Counted from the stretch's first letter, positions 27,526-36,928 are shown. The stretch: DNA of 64,000 nt from Lachnospiraceae bacterium (GCA_015056915.1 SVFK01000005.1:88969-152968), one strand, 5' to 3'. Notes: a model not told the origin generated them from the sequence alone. Made by a program: numbers and translations.

Positions 27526-28017
27526 ATGAATTTAATAGTAGCAGTAGATAATAATTGGGCAATCGGCAACAAAAATGAACTGTTAATCCGCATTCCCAAC
27601 GATCATAAGCATTTCAGAGAGGAAACTACCGGGAAAGTGGTAGTATTGGGACGTAAGACCCTGGAGACCTTTCCGCAGGGATTACCACTGAAAAACAGAA
27701 CTAACATCATTCTTTCCAAGGATAAGAATTACAAGGTGAAGGATGCCATTGTGGTACATTCCATTGAGGAATTAATGGAGGAATTGAAGCAATACAGTGA
27801 AGAGGATATATACATCATTGGCGGAGAGAGCATATACCGCCAAATGCTTCCCTACTGTAACGTGGCTCATATCACTAAGATTGACCATGAATATGAGGCG
27901 GACACCTACTTTCCGAATCTGGATGCGGACGGAGACTGGGAGATTACGGCAGACAGCGATGAACAGACTTATTTTGATGTAGCCTACCAGTTTTTGAAGT
28001 ATGAAAGGAAGAAGTAA
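27526..28017 (+). CDS. folA: Dihydrofolate reductase
   Basis: Reduces dihydrofolate to tetrahydrofolate with NADPH. The N-terminus LIVAVDNNWAIGNKNELLIR has the usual Ala-Ile-Gly and substrate-loop positions; VVLGRKTLETFP and IYIIGGESIYRQML are the NADPH and active-site blocks; ITKIDHEYEADTYFP completes the core. Length 163 aa is standard. The pairing with thyA is the classical operon. AGGAGAAAGGA precedes the ATG. Confidence 0.96.
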   Translation: MNLIVAVDNNWAIGNKNELLIRIPNDHKHFREETTGKVVVLGRKTLETFPQGLPLKNRTNIILSKDKNYKVKDAIVVHSIEELMEELKQYSEEDIYIIGGESIYRQMLPYCNVAHITKIDHEYEADTYFPNLDADGDWEITADSDEQTYFDVAYQFLKYERKK

Positions 28018-28022
28018 GGAAA

Positions 28023-28061
28023 CCACGCAAGTATATTGACTTTTGCGTGGAAAAGTATAAT
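28023..28061 (+). promoter_or_regulatory. Inverted repeat overlapping a possible ilvE promoter
   Basis: CCACGCAA (28023-28030) and TTGCGTGG (28043-28050) flank a TTGACT (28036-28041); a TATAAT/TAATAA lies at 28056-28063. The element could be an operator across the -35 region or a folA-end hairpin; there is no T run on the plus strand, so it is not a standard terminator for folA. Confidence 0.4.
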
Positions 28062-28113
28062 AATAAAACACAAATAATGGATGAAATAAGGTCCAAGGAA
28101 AGAAGGAATACCA

Positions 28114-29139
28114 ATGGAAAAGAAAAATATCGATTGGAGTAATCTCGGTTTTGGATACATTCAGACGGATTACAGATATGTATCTAATTTTAAGGACGGC
28201 GCATGGGATGATGGCGTGCTTACCGAAGATGCCAATATAGTATTAAGTGAATGTGCTGGTGTACTGCAGTATGCCCAGACAATTTTTGAAGGCTTAAAAG
28301 CGTATACGACAGAGGATGGACATATTGTTACCTTCCGTCCTGATTTAAATGCAGAGCGTATGGAAGCTTCTGCGGCAAGATTGGAAATGCCAGTATTTCC
28401 TAAGGAACGTTTCGTAGATGCTGTTACTAAGGTGGTGGCTGCAAATGCGGCATATGTGCCTCCTTACGGAAGTGGTGCAACACTTTACTTACGTCCATAC
28501 ATGTTTGGAAGCAGTCCCGTTATTGGTGTAAAGCCTGCTGAAGAGTATCAGTTTCGTATTTTTGCAACTCCCGTAGGTCCCTATTTTAAGGGTGGCGTAA
28601 AGCCTTTGACCATTCGTGTCAGTGATTTTGACCGTGCGGCACCAAACGGAACCGGTCATATCAAGGCAGGTCTGAATTATGCGATGAGTTTGCATGCGAT
28701 TGTATCTGCTCACAAAGAAGGTTTTGATGAGAATATGTATCTTGATCCCAAGACAAGAACTAAGGTGGAGGAAACCGGTGGTGCCAACTTCCTGTTTGTT
28801 ACCAAGGATGGTAAGGTTGTTACTCCTAAGTCCGACAGTATCCTTCCTTCTATTACCCGTCGTTCTTTAGTATATGTTGCTAAGGAGTATCTGGGACTTG
28901 AGGTGGAAGAGAGAGAAGTATACTTAGACGAACTGACAGATATGGCTGAATGTGGTCTCTGCGGTACTGCAGCGGTTATCTCTCCTGTAGGTAAGATTGT
29001 TGACCATGGCAAGGAAATCTGCCTGCCCAGCGGAATGACAGTGATGGGACCTACCACGAAGAAGCTATATGAGACTCTGACAGGTATTCAGATGGGCAGA
29101 ATCGAAGCTCCCGAAGGCTGGATTCATGTAATACAGTAA
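28114..29139 (+). CDS. ilvE: Branched-chain amino acid aminotransferase
   Basis: A class IV (fold type IV) PLP aminotransferase interconverting branched-chain amino acids and their keto acids. Landmarks: ECAGVLQYAQTIFEGLKAY at the N-terminus, LYLRPYMFG, the PLP lysine region GTGHIKAGLNYAMSL, ETGGANFLFVTKDGKV and MAECGLCGTAAVISPVGKI. Length (341 aa) matches the longer BCAT type found in Firmicutes. AAGAAGGA lies before the ATG. The gene stands alone, with the palindromic element beginning 7 bases after its stop. Confidence 0.93.
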   Translation: MEKKNIDWSNLGFGYIQTDYRYVSNFKDGAWDDGVLTEDANIVLSECAGVLQYAQTIFEGLKAYTTEDGHIVTFRPDLNAERMEASAARLEMPVFPKERFVDAVTKVVAANAAYVPPYGSGATLYLRPYMFGSSPVIGVKPAEEYQFRIFATPVGPYFKGGVKPLTIRVSDFDRAAPNGTGHIKAGLNYAMSLHAIVSAHKEGFDENMYLDPKTRTKVEETGGANFLFVTKDGKVVTPKSDSILPSITRRSLVYVAKEYLGLEVEEREVYLDELTDMAECGLCGTAAVISPVGKIVDHGKEICLPSGMTVMGPTTKKLYETLTGIQMGRIEAPEGWIHVIQ

Positions 29140-29145
29140 TCATTA

Positions 29146-29588
29146 TAGTTAAGCGTTTCTCAGATGCATCCTTTGGAGTCCCTTATTATTCGTGTTTTTT
29201 CAACAGAACACACTCCCCCGCGATTTGTCCGCTCCGGGAGTATGGGGAATGTTGTCCGAAACCAAATGTGAGAATTTCTTATGTGCGTGACTTTGGAATA
29301 AGGTTTGTGTTTTTATGGACTTGAACAAAAATAGAGGTATGTACGCGGTGGGCGGAAAGCGAGTTCTTTTGCTCGACTTTCCGCCCACCGCGTACATACC
29401 TCTATTTTTGTCCCAGCTCATAAAAATCACGAACGTTCGAAAATTCCAAAGTAAGCACATTTAGAAATTCCATCATTTGTTTCGCAACATATCCCCGTAC
29501 TCCCGGAGCGGACAAATCGCTGGGAGCGTGTTCAGGTAAAAAAACACGAACCCAATTCCAAAGGATGCATCTGAGAAACGCTTAACTA
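29146..29588. repeat. Giant nested palindrome (443 bp), MITE-like
   Basis: The outer arms are a perfect 32-bp inverted repeat (29146-29177 with 29557-29588; TAGTTAAGCGTTTCTCAGAT begins the left arm). The centre is a perfect 35-bp inverted repeat (29325-29359 with 29377-29411) closed by four more pairs around a short loop. Between them the arms stay homologous: 29221-29248 matches 29492-29519 at 27 of 28 positions, with smaller blocks elsewhere. The whole element can therefore fold as one ~215-bp imperfect hairpin. Both ends are TA dinucleotides, as for elements inserting at TA (IS630/Tc1 type). No transposase or credible gene is inside. The ends are sharp, lying between the ilvE stop and the sbcD promoter. 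Confidence 0.9.
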
Positions 29589-29647
29589 AATAATTGGCAA
29601 CACCCTTTTTGGATGCGGGGGTTTTTCCTGCCAATACCTTCAAATCA

Positions 29648-29676
29648 TTGTTATTTTCTTGTTCCTATGATACACT
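29648..29676 (+). promoter_or_regulatory. Probable sbcDC promoter
   Basis: -35 TTGTTA (29648-29653), 17-base spacer, -10 TACACT (29671-29676), 38 bases before the sbcD start. Confidence 0.5.
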
Positions 29677-29714
29677 TCTCATAGATGAATCAACTGTTTT
29701 CAGAGGAAACCTAT

Positions 29715-30860
29715 ATGAAATTTTTGCATACAGCCGATTTACATATCGGCAAGAAAATCTTTGAGCTTTCTTTAATAGAAGACCAAAAATATATATTGTC
29801 ACAGATTTATGATATTGCCCGTAGGGAGGCGGTGGATGCCGTAATTATTGCAGGAGATGTGTATGACAGGGCGGTGCCGTCTACAGAGGCAGTGGAGCTG
29901 TTGGATGAATTTTTGACAAGACTGCAGGAGGCACACATCCCTGTGATTATGATTAGTGGTAATCACGATTCGCCGGAGCGTGTGTCCTTTGCGGATGCCA
30001 TATTGGAAAAGCAGGGGATATACATATCAGGGTGTTATCAGGAGCCGTTGAAAACGGTGACACTGGAGGATGAGCATGGTCCGGTACATTTCGTATGTAT
30101 GCCCTTCGTAAAGCCTGCCGTGGTGGAAGCCACTAGCAGTGCAGAGGCTGTTGAACACATGCTGTCGCATTTTCCCATGACCCTTAGCCTGAATCAGAGA
30201 TATGTGCTTGTGACTCATTATTTTGTTACCGGTGAAAACGGTCAGTCTCCGGAGCTTTCTGATTCGGAAACAGATGTAAATGTAGGAGGCTTGGATAATG
30301 TTCCGGCTGATTATTTTGCTAATTTCTGTTACGTTGCTTTGGGACATATTCACAAGCCGCAGCATATTGGTAACGGACAAGTGTACTATTCCGGCTCACC
30401 GTTAAAATATTCCTTTAGTGAGGCACAGGGAGAGAAATCTGTAAATATTGTGGAACTTGGCGAGCGTGGAACGGTATCTGTGCGTAGAGAAATACTAAAG
30501 CCGCTTAGAGAAATGCGTTGTATCAAGGGTAGATTGTCTGATTTGATGAGTGGCGAGGTGATAGCGCAAATCGGTGAAGGCTGTCAGGATTACATGCAGG
30601 CCACGTTGACAGATACGGAAGAATTAATTGATCCCATTGGCACCTTGCGAAGTGTGTATCCCAATGTACTGCATATTATGTTGGAAAAGAATATGCCTGC
30701 AGGGGAAGCGGATGAAGAATATGAGAGCAAGCTTACTGCAGCACCCAAGAGTACAACGGAGCTGTTTGCTGCATTTTATGAAATCGTAAAGGGAGAATCC
30801 TTGGATGAAAAGCGCAGGCAGGTGGTTGAGGAGATTGTGGCGGAGGTCAAAGCAGAATAA
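29715..30860 (+). CDS. sbcD: Nuclease SbcCD subunit D
   Basis: The Mre11-type phosphoesterase subunit of SbcCD, which cuts DNA hairpins and opens blocked ends. Metal-binding motifs are seen in order: FLHTADLHIGKK, IIAGDVYDRAVPS, MISGNHDSPERVSF, YVLVTHYFV and VALGHIHKPQ. The C-terminal ~110 residues form the usual capping and SbcC-binding region. The frame opens at 29685, but AGAGGA lies 7-8 bases before the ATG at 29715, and MKFLHTADLH is the family start. sbcC follows at 18 bases. It is notable that a nuclease specialised for long palindromes is encoded right beside a 443-bp palindrome. Confidence 0.95.
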   Translation: MKFLHTADLHIGKKIFELSLIEDQKYILSQIYDIARREAVDAVIIAGDVYDRAVPSTEAVELLDEFLTRLQEAHIPVIMISGNHDSPERVSFADAILEKQGIYISGCYQEPLKTVTLEDEHGPVHFVCMPFVKPAVVEATSSAEAVEHMLSHFPMTLSLNQRYVLVTHYFVTGENGQSPELSDSETDVNVGGLDNVPADYFANFCYVALGHIHKPQHIGNGQVYYSGSPLKYSFSEAQGEKSVNIVELGERGTVSVRREILKPLREMRCIKGRLSDLMSGEVIAQIGEGCQDYMQATLTDTEELIDPIGTLRSVYPNVLHIMLEKNMPAGEADEEYESKLTAAPKSTTELFAAFYEIVKGESLDEKRRQVVEEIVAEVKAE

Positions 30861-30878
30861 AACGGAAAGGAAGTCTAA

Positions 30879-33557
30879 ATGAGACCTAAGAAGTTGACCC
30901 TATGTGCATGGGGCCCTTATAAAAACAGGCAGGAGATTGATTTTACAGTATTTGAGGCAAAGGGGATTTTTCTGATTACCGGAGCAACCGGAGCAGGAAA
31001 AACCACTATTTTTGATGCCATTACATATGCACTATATGGCTCCTTAAGTGGTGAGGAACGTGATAAGGAGAGGGGAAGTGTACGAAGTGATTTTGCAGAC
31101 CCTCAGACACCCACGTGCGTGGAATTGATAATGGAGCATGGAGGTCATGAATATCGTATTGTGCGTAATCCGGAGTACTGGCGTCCCAAGAAGCGAGGAG
31201 GTAACTCGGGAGAGAATGCAAAGCCGGCGTTGACTAAGGAAAAGGATAATGCCATTTTGTACTATCCCGATGGGCGTGTGCTGGAAGGAACCCGTGAGGT
31301 GAATGCCGCACTGCAGGAGCTTTTGGTACTGGACTATCAGCAATATAAGAAAATATCCATGATTGCTCAGGGAGAATTCGCCAGACTTTTGGTGGCGCCG
31401 CCCAAGGAAAAGACCAGAATCTTCCGAGAGATTTTCGGAACCGGCATCTATGAGCGATTTACCGCAGGACTGGGCAATCGTTCCAGAAAGCTATACGCCA
31501 AGGTAATGGAGCAGAAGCACAAGCTGGAGGAGGATGTCCGCTTACTTACAGTAGGACTGGAAAGTAGTTGCTGGCAGGAGGATGTCAAGCAGCAGTTTAC
31601 AGAGCTTGTGAGTGCTGAAGATTGGAACTACGATGCTTTGGAGCAATGCCTGCAGCAGATGGAAAAGGTGGCGCATGCCAATGTAGCAGAGCAAAAAGCA
31701 GTATTTTCCAAAGCAGATAAGGCAGTAGAAAAATTGGCGACCCGGATCTCCAAGGAGGAGGAAGCCAATCGCGGAGTCCTACAGCTACAAAAGGTAACGG
31801 AAGAGAGAATGCAGCTACGGGCAACCTCCAAAGAATATAAGGCTATGGAAACACGTTTTCGCCTGGCAGTGAATGCCGGTTTTGCAGAGACGGCGGAACA
31901 GGCAAAAAGGCAGGTGGAGCAACAGCTTGGCAATAATATACAGGAGCAGGAACGGCTGCATGGTGAGCAGGAAGCTTGTAGGAGAGAGGCTACTGAGTTA
32001 GCCTTTAGCGTGCAACGTGCAGACAAAATACGCGATTTACTCTCACAAGCAAAGGAAATGCAGGAATTACAGTTGGCTTTGTCCCAGACGACAAACTTAG
32101 TTGCCCGGGAGGCAAAGGCTTTAACGGAGGGGCAGGAGCATTATTTACAACAGGAGACGGCATTTCGTGAGTTGAAAAAGCAATATGAGGAAGAGGACCA
32201 CAAGCGTAGATTGGCAGCAATTGGTTTGGCAGCGGAAATGCTTTCTGAGGGAGAACCCTGTCCTGTATGTGGTTCCATAACACACCCCGCACCGGCAAAG
32301 GTTACGGAATGTATCATAACCGAGGAAGAATTGGATAAAATGAAGGAACGACTTGAAAAGTCGGAAGGAGATATCAAGTCACTACACGAAGGGCTCGTGG
32401 CAGTGAAGCTCCGTCTGGAGAGCCTTACTTTACAACAGGAGCAGCAGAGGGAGCAAATTGACAAGCTGGAATACCTCCTGGGTGAGGAAGAGGATGCTTA
32501 CTGTTTGGAATATCTGGCGATGCCGGTGGATACAGCCCTGCGGCGTTTGACAGTAAAATGCGAGAGAGCCGGTGCGCTTACAGAGCTTTTGCAGGACAAG
32601 GAGCAACAGGAAAAGCGTTTACAAGAACAAGCGCTTAAGCTGACGGAGGCTCATAAGGAAGCGATTCATGCATTTAAAACGGCGTTACAACAATATGGTT
32701 TCCAAACAGAGAGCGCTTATAAAAAGGCAAAGCTGCCCGGAGCCGATAGAGAGGCTCTGCAGAGCGAATTGGAGACCTACCGCAAAAGAGTGGCTGCCAA
32801 TGAGGAATTGTATCAACATTTGAAGAGCACCCTAAAAAGGAAGGACATTGCGGATGTAGAGGCACTGAGGCAGGAGCTGGCAGAGCTGCGCGGAGAAAAG
32901 GAAAGAAGCTTAAAGGCGCAAAAGTCTTGGGAAAGACAGCTGTCGGAGGTAAAGAAAACCCTGCATTTAATGAAGGACAAGCGTAAGAGTATGGTGGAGG
33001 CTTCGGCAGAATACGGCTACATTAAGGATTTGGAGAATACGGCAACCGGAAATAACGCCAAGAAGCTGGTATTTGAGCAATACGTTCTTGCAGGATATTT
33101 TGAAGAAATTTTGCGTGCTGCCAATCTGCGCTTTCGTAAGATGACAGCCGGGCGGTATGAAATGTCCCGCGTGGGAGAGGTCGGTGACGGCAGAGTCAAG
33201 GATAATCTGGAGATTCAGGTGATGGATTTTTATACCGGCAAGTATCGTTCCGTGCGCACCTTGTCCGGTGGAGAATCCTTTAAGGCATCCTTGTCTCTGG
33301 CTCTTGGCATGAGCGATGTGATTCAGTCAATGAACGGAGGTATCAGAGTGGATACGCTGTTTGTGGATGAAGGCTTTGGCGCCTTGGATGAGGAAAGTCT
33401 TGATCAGGCATGTAATGCTTTGATGGGGCTTGCGGATAAAAATTGTCTCATCGGCATTATATCCCATGTCCCGGAGCTGCGTGAGAGAATCAGTCAGCAG
33501 TTACTTATTGAGAAAACCGGCAGTGGAAGTTTTATTAAAAGTAGTGTATACTCTTAA
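30879..33557 (+). CDS. sbcC: Nuclease SbcCD subunit C (Rad50-like ATPase)
   Basis: The SMC-like ATPase partner of SbcD. The N-terminal ATPase half has FLITGATGAGKTTIFDAITY (Walker A at about 35-42) and the Q-loop block KKISMIAQGEFARLLVAP. Long Glu/Gln/Lys-rich coiled coils run to about residue 740, broken in the middle by the zinc hook CPVC (C461 and C464 in EGEPCPVCGSITHP). The C-terminal half has RTLSGGESFKASLSLALGMS (signature) and LFVDEGFGALDEESLDQA (Walker B). Full length at 892 residues. AAAGGAAG precedes the ATG. Co-transcribed with sbcD. Confidence 0.95.
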   Translation: MRPKKLTLCAWGPYKNRQEIDFTVFEAKGIFLITGATGAGKTTIFDAITYALYGSLSGEERDKERGSVRSDFADPQTPTCVELIMEHGGHEYRIVRNPEYWRPKKRGGNSGENAKPALTKEKDNAILYYPDGRVLEGTREVNAALQELLVLDYQQYKKISMIAQGEFARLLVAPPKEKTRIFREIFGTGIYERFTAGLGNRSRKLYAKVMEQKHKLEEDVRLLTVGLESSCWQEDVKQQFTELVSAEDWNYDALEQCLQQMEKVAHANVAEQKAVFSKADKAVEKLATRISKEEEANRGVLQLQKVTEERMQLRATSKEYKAMETRFRLAVNAGFAETAEQAKRQVEQQLGNNIQEQERLHGEQEACRREATELAFSVQRADKIRDLLSQAKEMQELQLALSQTTNLVAREAKALTEGQEHYLQQETAFRELKKQYEEEDHKRRLAAIGLAAEMLSEGEPCPVCGSITHPAPAKVTECIITEEELDKMKERLEKSEGDIKSLHEGLVAVKLRLESLTLQQEQQREQIDKLEYLLGEEEDAYCLEYLAMPVDTALRRLTVKCERAGALTELLQDKEQQEKRLQEQALKLTEAHKEAIHAFKTALQQYGFQTESAYKKAKLPGADREALQSELETYRKRVAANEELYQHLKSTLKRKDIADVEALRQELAELRGEKERSLKAQKSWERQLSEVKKTLHLMKDKRKSMVEASAEYGYIKDLENTATGNNAKKLVFEQYVLAGYFEEILRAANLRFRKMTAGRYEMSRVGEVGDGRVKDNLEIQVMDFYTGKYRSVRTLSGGESFKASLSLALGMSDVIQSMNGGIRVDTLFVDEGFGALDEESLDQACNALMGLADKNCLIGIISHVPELRERISQQLLIEKTGSGSFIKSSVYS

Positions 33558-33619
33558 GGGGTGTCGGAAAGCTGCCTCAACTAAAAATGATGATATGGAA
33601 TAATGGATTGGAAGTTGAT

Positions 33620-34699
33620 ATGAAACTTATAAAAGGAATCGGGAAGAAATTTTGTATAGGCGTATTGGCGCTAGGCCTGTCAGTGGGAGGTCTGACTGCT
33701 TGCGGAGAAAATGATAGCGGCACCAAGGTGGTATTTACTACAGGCTTTGGCAAGGATGAGGTGTTTCGTATTGCGGATGAAAGCTGTAGCAAGTCCGAGA
33801 TGATGGTGTATCTGACGAACACTCAGAATCAGTATGAAAATGTGTATGGTGCTGCAATCTGGAATACCTCTCTGGATGGTGTTACGCTGGAGGAAAATGT
33901 AAAGGAGACAGTGTTGGCCAAAATTGCCCAGATAAAGACTATGTATTTGCTGGCACTGGAAAAGGAGCTTGCATTAGATTCGGAGGAAGAAGAGCGAATT
34001 AAGCAGGCCGCTGCGGAGTATTTTCAGTCCTTGAATGAGGAAGAAATCCGGTTGATGGACGTGAATCTGGAGACCATAGAGAATCTGTACAGAGAATATG
34101 CCATGGCAGATAAGGTTTACAATCATACTATTCAGGATGTCAACCCGGAAATCAGTGACGATGAAGCACGTACCATCACGGTACAGCACATTTATATACG
34201 GACATGGACTACGGATGGTAGCGGCACGAGAATTGAGTATAACGACACTGCGAGACAGGCGGCCTATGAGAAGGCCTGTGAGGTCCGAGACATGGCAGTG
34301 AGCGGAGAATATGATTTTACGGAGCTTGCATCCAAGTACAGTGAAGATACTAATATCAGCTATTCCTTCGGCAAGGGAGAAATGGATGAGGCATACGAAA
34401 AGGCAGCATTTATGCTGGAAACGGATGAAATCAGTCAGGTGATCGAGACAGAGGTAGGTTACCATATTATCAAATGCTTAAATACCTTTAACCGTGAGGA
34501 GACGGATGCCAACAAGCTGAAAATTGTTGAACAGCGTAGAAATGAAGCCTTTGGTCAGGAATACGATCGTTTTGTGGAGACACTTGTCCGTAATCTTAAT
34601 CAGAGTCTGTGGGACGAGATTGAATTGATTCACAATAATGAGGTGAAAACGACCAACTTTTTTGACATATATGCGAAGTATTTCCCGGAGCAAAAATAG
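33620..34699 (+). CDS. PpiC/parvulin-type peptidyl-prolyl isomerase lipoprotein
   Basis: A secreted foldase anchored as a lipoprotein. The start MKLIKGIGKKFCIGVLALGL leads to a lipobox GLTAC with the lipidated Cys at residue 28. An N-terminal helical SurA/PrsA-like region (residues ~60-170) is followed by a parvulin domain: TVQHIYIRTW, FTELASKYSED, YSFGKGEMDEAYEKAAFML and ISQVIETEVGYHIIKCL. The family helps proteins fold outside the membrane. The frame opens at 33587; ATG 33620 is chosen because it starts the signal peptide and follows GGAAG at 5 bases. It lies behind sbcC at 62 bases and may have a separate transcript. Confidence 0.88.
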   Translation: MKLIKGIGKKFCIGVLALGLSVGGLTACGENDSGTKVVFTTGFGKDEVFRIADESCSKSEMMVYLTNTQNQYENVYGAAIWNTSLDGVTLEENVKETVLAKIAQIKTMYLLALEKELALDSEEEERIKQAAAEYFQSLNEEEIRLMDVNLETIENLYREYAMADKVYNHTIQDVNPEISDDEARTITVQHIYIRTWTTDGSGTRIEYNDTARQAAYEKACEVRDMAVSGEYDFTELASKYSEDTNISYSFGKGEMDEAYEKAAFMLETDEISQVIETEVGYHIIKCLNTFNREETDANKLKIVEQRRNEAFGQEYDRFVETLVRNLNQSLWDEIELIHNNEVKTTNFFDIYAKYFPEQK

Positions 34700-34775
34700 C
34701 AATTTACAAAATTAAGGAGTCTTGACTTTCATTGTCTTGTGTCCTAAACTTGTCATAGGAAATGACCTATAGAAT

Positions 34776-34798
34776 ATAAGTCGATATAAAGGACTTAT
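34776..34798 (+). promoter_or_regulatory. Inverted repeat in the htpG leader, possible operator
   Basis: ATAAGTC (34776-34782), 9-base spacer, GACTTAT (34792-34798), lying around and just after a possible -10 (ATATAA 34774-34779) whose -35 would be TTGTCA at 34750-34755. The N9 spacer resembles the CIRCE layout, but the arms do not match the CIRCE sequence. Confidence 0.4.
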
Positions 34799-34840
34799 TA
34801 TTACAAGGTCCAAAAAGTATAAGAAAAGGAAGTGGATAAG

Positions 34841-36838
34841 ATGGCAGCTAAGAGCGGCAGTTTATCAATTAACAGTGAAAATATTTTCCCTATTATCAAA
34901 AAGTGGTTATATTCCGACCATGATATTTTCTACAGAGAGCTTATCTCAAATGGTTGTGATGCGGTTACCAAACTGAAAAAGTTGGATATGATGGGTGAGT
35001 ATTCTCTGCCGGAGGGCTTTAAGCCCAGGATTGATGTGATTGTTGATCCGGCAAAGAAAACCCTTACCTTCAAGGATAACGGTCTGGGCATGACTGCAGA
35101 TGAGGTGGAGGAGTATATTAATCAGATTGCATTTTCCGGTGCAACGGATTTTATAGAGAAATATAAGGACAAGAGCAATACTGACCAGATTATAGGACAT
35201 TTCGGATTAGGCTTCTATTCTGCATTTATGGTGGCGGATGAGGTGCACATTGACACATTATCCTACAGGGAAGGAGCAACCCCGGTTCATTGGGAATGTG
35301 ATGGTGGAACCGAATATGCTATGGAGGATGGCGACAGGGAAGAGGTTGGTACTACCATTACCCTGTTCTTAAATGAAGATTGTCTGGAATTCTGTAACGA
35401 GTACAAGGCACGCGAGGTGGTAAAAAAATATTGTTCTTTTATGCCTACAGAAATTTATCTTTCCAAGGAAGGTTCTAATGAGACCCAGATTATTGAAGAG
35501 GAAGACAAGCTGGATAATGATGAAGTACTGGAGATTGTTGAACCGAAGGAGAAGGAAGAGGCTAAGAAGCTGAAGATTAGAAAGCGTCCTGAATTGATGA
35601 ATGAAACAACGCCTCTTTGGACCAAGCATCCCAATGATTGTACCAAGGAGGAATATCAGGAATTTTATCGTAAGGTATTTCAGGATTACAAGGAGCCTTT
35701 ATTCTGGATTCATTTGAATATGGATTATCCCTTTAATTTGAAGGGTATTCTGTATTTCCCTAAGATTAATATGGAATATGAATCTATTGAAGGAACCATA
35801 AAATTATACAACAATCAGGTGTTTATTGCAGATAATATCAAGGAAGTAATCCCTGAATTCCTGCTTTTGTTAAAGGGTGTCATTGACTGCCCCGATTTAC
35901 CTCTGAACGTGTCCAGAAGTGCATTGCAGAATGATGGATTTGTGAAGAAAATTGCTGAATACATTACCAAAAAAGTAGCAGATAAGCTGTCCGGTATGTG
36001 TAAGACTGACAAGGAAGAGTATGAGAAGTATTGGGATGACATCAGTCCCTTTATCAAATTCGGCTGCCTGAAGGATGACAAATTCTGTGAGAAGATGAAT
36101 GACTATATTCTCTTCAAGAATCTGGAGGGCAAGTATCTGACACTTCCGGAATGTCTGGAAATCAAGCCTCAGGATGAGGAGGAAGAAGAAAATTCTGCAG
36201 ATACAGATATTGAAGAAGAGCAGAAAGAGAAAATCATCTACTATGTAACGGATGAACAGCAGCAGAGTCAGTATATCAATATGTTCAAGGCTTCCAAGAT
36301 GGATGCGGTGATTCTGACCCATAACATTGATCAGCCGTTTATTTCTCAGTTGGAGTCTAAGAATGAGGGCATCAGGTTCCAACGTATTGATGCGGATGTA
36401 AGTGATGCCATGAAGGCCAAAACCTCCAAGAAGGCCGAGAAGGAGATGGAGGAACAGGCTGAAAGCTTAGGTAAGCTGATTCGTAAGGCATTGAAGAATG
36501 ATAAGCTTGCCGTTAAGGTAGAAAAGCTGAAAAATAAGAAGGTTTCTTCCCTGATTACCCTGTCTGAGGACAGCAGACGTATGCAGGATATGATGAAGAT
36601 GTATTCCATGCCCGGTATGGACATGAGCGCATTCGGAGGCGAAGGCGAGACCTTGATACTCAATGCCAACCATCCGCTTGTACAGTATATTACCGAGCAT
36701 CAGGAGGGGGATAACGCGAAAATGATTTGCGAACAGCTTTACGATCTTGCAAAGCTTCAGCATGCACCCCTCAGTGGAGAGGCTATGACCAAATTTATTG
36801 CCAGAAGCAATGAAATTATGATGCTGCTAACTAAATAA
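34841..36838 (+). CDS. htpG: Chaperone protein HtpG (Hsp90)
   Basis: ATP-dependent cytosolic chaperone. The N-terminal GHKL ATPase is clear: FYRELISNGCDAVTKL, TFKDNGLGMTADEVEEYI and IIGHFGLGFYSAFMVADEV. The middle domain carries TKHPNDCTKEEYQEFYRKVF, LPLNVSRSALQNDGFVKKI and FIKFGCLKDDKFCEKM, and the C-terminal dimerisation domain runs to the end. A Glu/Asp-rich charged insert (EEEEENSADTDIEEEQK) sits near residue 450. The frame could begin at a GTG (34832), but AAGGA with ~10-base spacing favours the ATG at 34841, giving 665 residues. An inverted repeat in the leader suggests regulation. Ends in a strong hairpin shared with the convergent uxuB. Confidence 0.95.
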   Translation: MAAKSGSLSINSENIFPIIKKWLYSDHDIFYRELISNGCDAVTKLKKLDMMGEYSLPEGFKPRIDVIVDPAKKTLTFKDNGLGMTADEVEEYINQIAFSGATDFIEKYKDKSNTDQIIGHFGLGFYSAFMVADEVHIDTLSYREGATPVHWECDGGTEYAMEDGDREEVGTTITLFLNEDCLEFCNEYKAREVVKKYCSFMPTEIYLSKEGSNETQIIEEEDKLDNDEVLEIVEPKEKEEAKKLKIRKRPELMNETTPLWTKHPNDCTKEEYQEFYRKVFQDYKEPLFWIHLNMDYPFNLKGILYFPKINMEYESIEGTIKLYNNQVFIADNIKEVIPEFLLLLKGVIDCPDLPLNVSRSALQNDGFVKKIAEYITKKVADKLSGMCKTDKEEYEKYWDDISPFIKFGCLKDDKFCEKMNDYILFKNLEGKYLTLPECLEIKPQDEEEEENSADTDIEEEQKEKIIYYVTDEQQQSQYINMFKASKMDAVILTHNIDQPFISQLESKNEGIRFQRIDADVSDAMKAKTSKKAEKEMEEQAESLGKLIRKALKNDKLAVKVEKLKNKKVSSLITLSEDSRRMQDMMKMYSMPGMDMSAFGGEGETLILNANHPLVQYITEHQEGDNAKMICEQLYDLAKLQHAPLSGEAMTKFIARSNEIMMLLTK

Positions 36839-36855
36839 AAAAACAAAAGAAAACG

Positions 36856-36915
36856 ACGGGTGTTGCAGAATAGTTATGCTTAGACGACTAATCTGCAACA
36901 CCCGCTTTGATTTTT
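36856..36915. terminator. Bidirectional terminator between htpG and uxuB
   Basis: 13-bp perfect stem CGGGTGTTGCAGA (36856-36868) with TCTGCAACACCCG (36892-36904 region), extended by an inner TAGT/ACTA pair. T-rich sequence follows on both strands. Confidence 0.82.
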
Positions 36916-36928
36916 ATTTCAGCAAAGG

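Noticed and set aside
29200..29460. 86-codon minus-strand frame inside the giant palindrome
   Set aside because: It reads through both arms of the central hairpin and has no ribosome site, so it is a by-product of the palindrome.
34776..34798. CIRCE element in front of htpG
   Set aside because: Only the 9-base spacer matches; the arms differ from TTAGCACTC.
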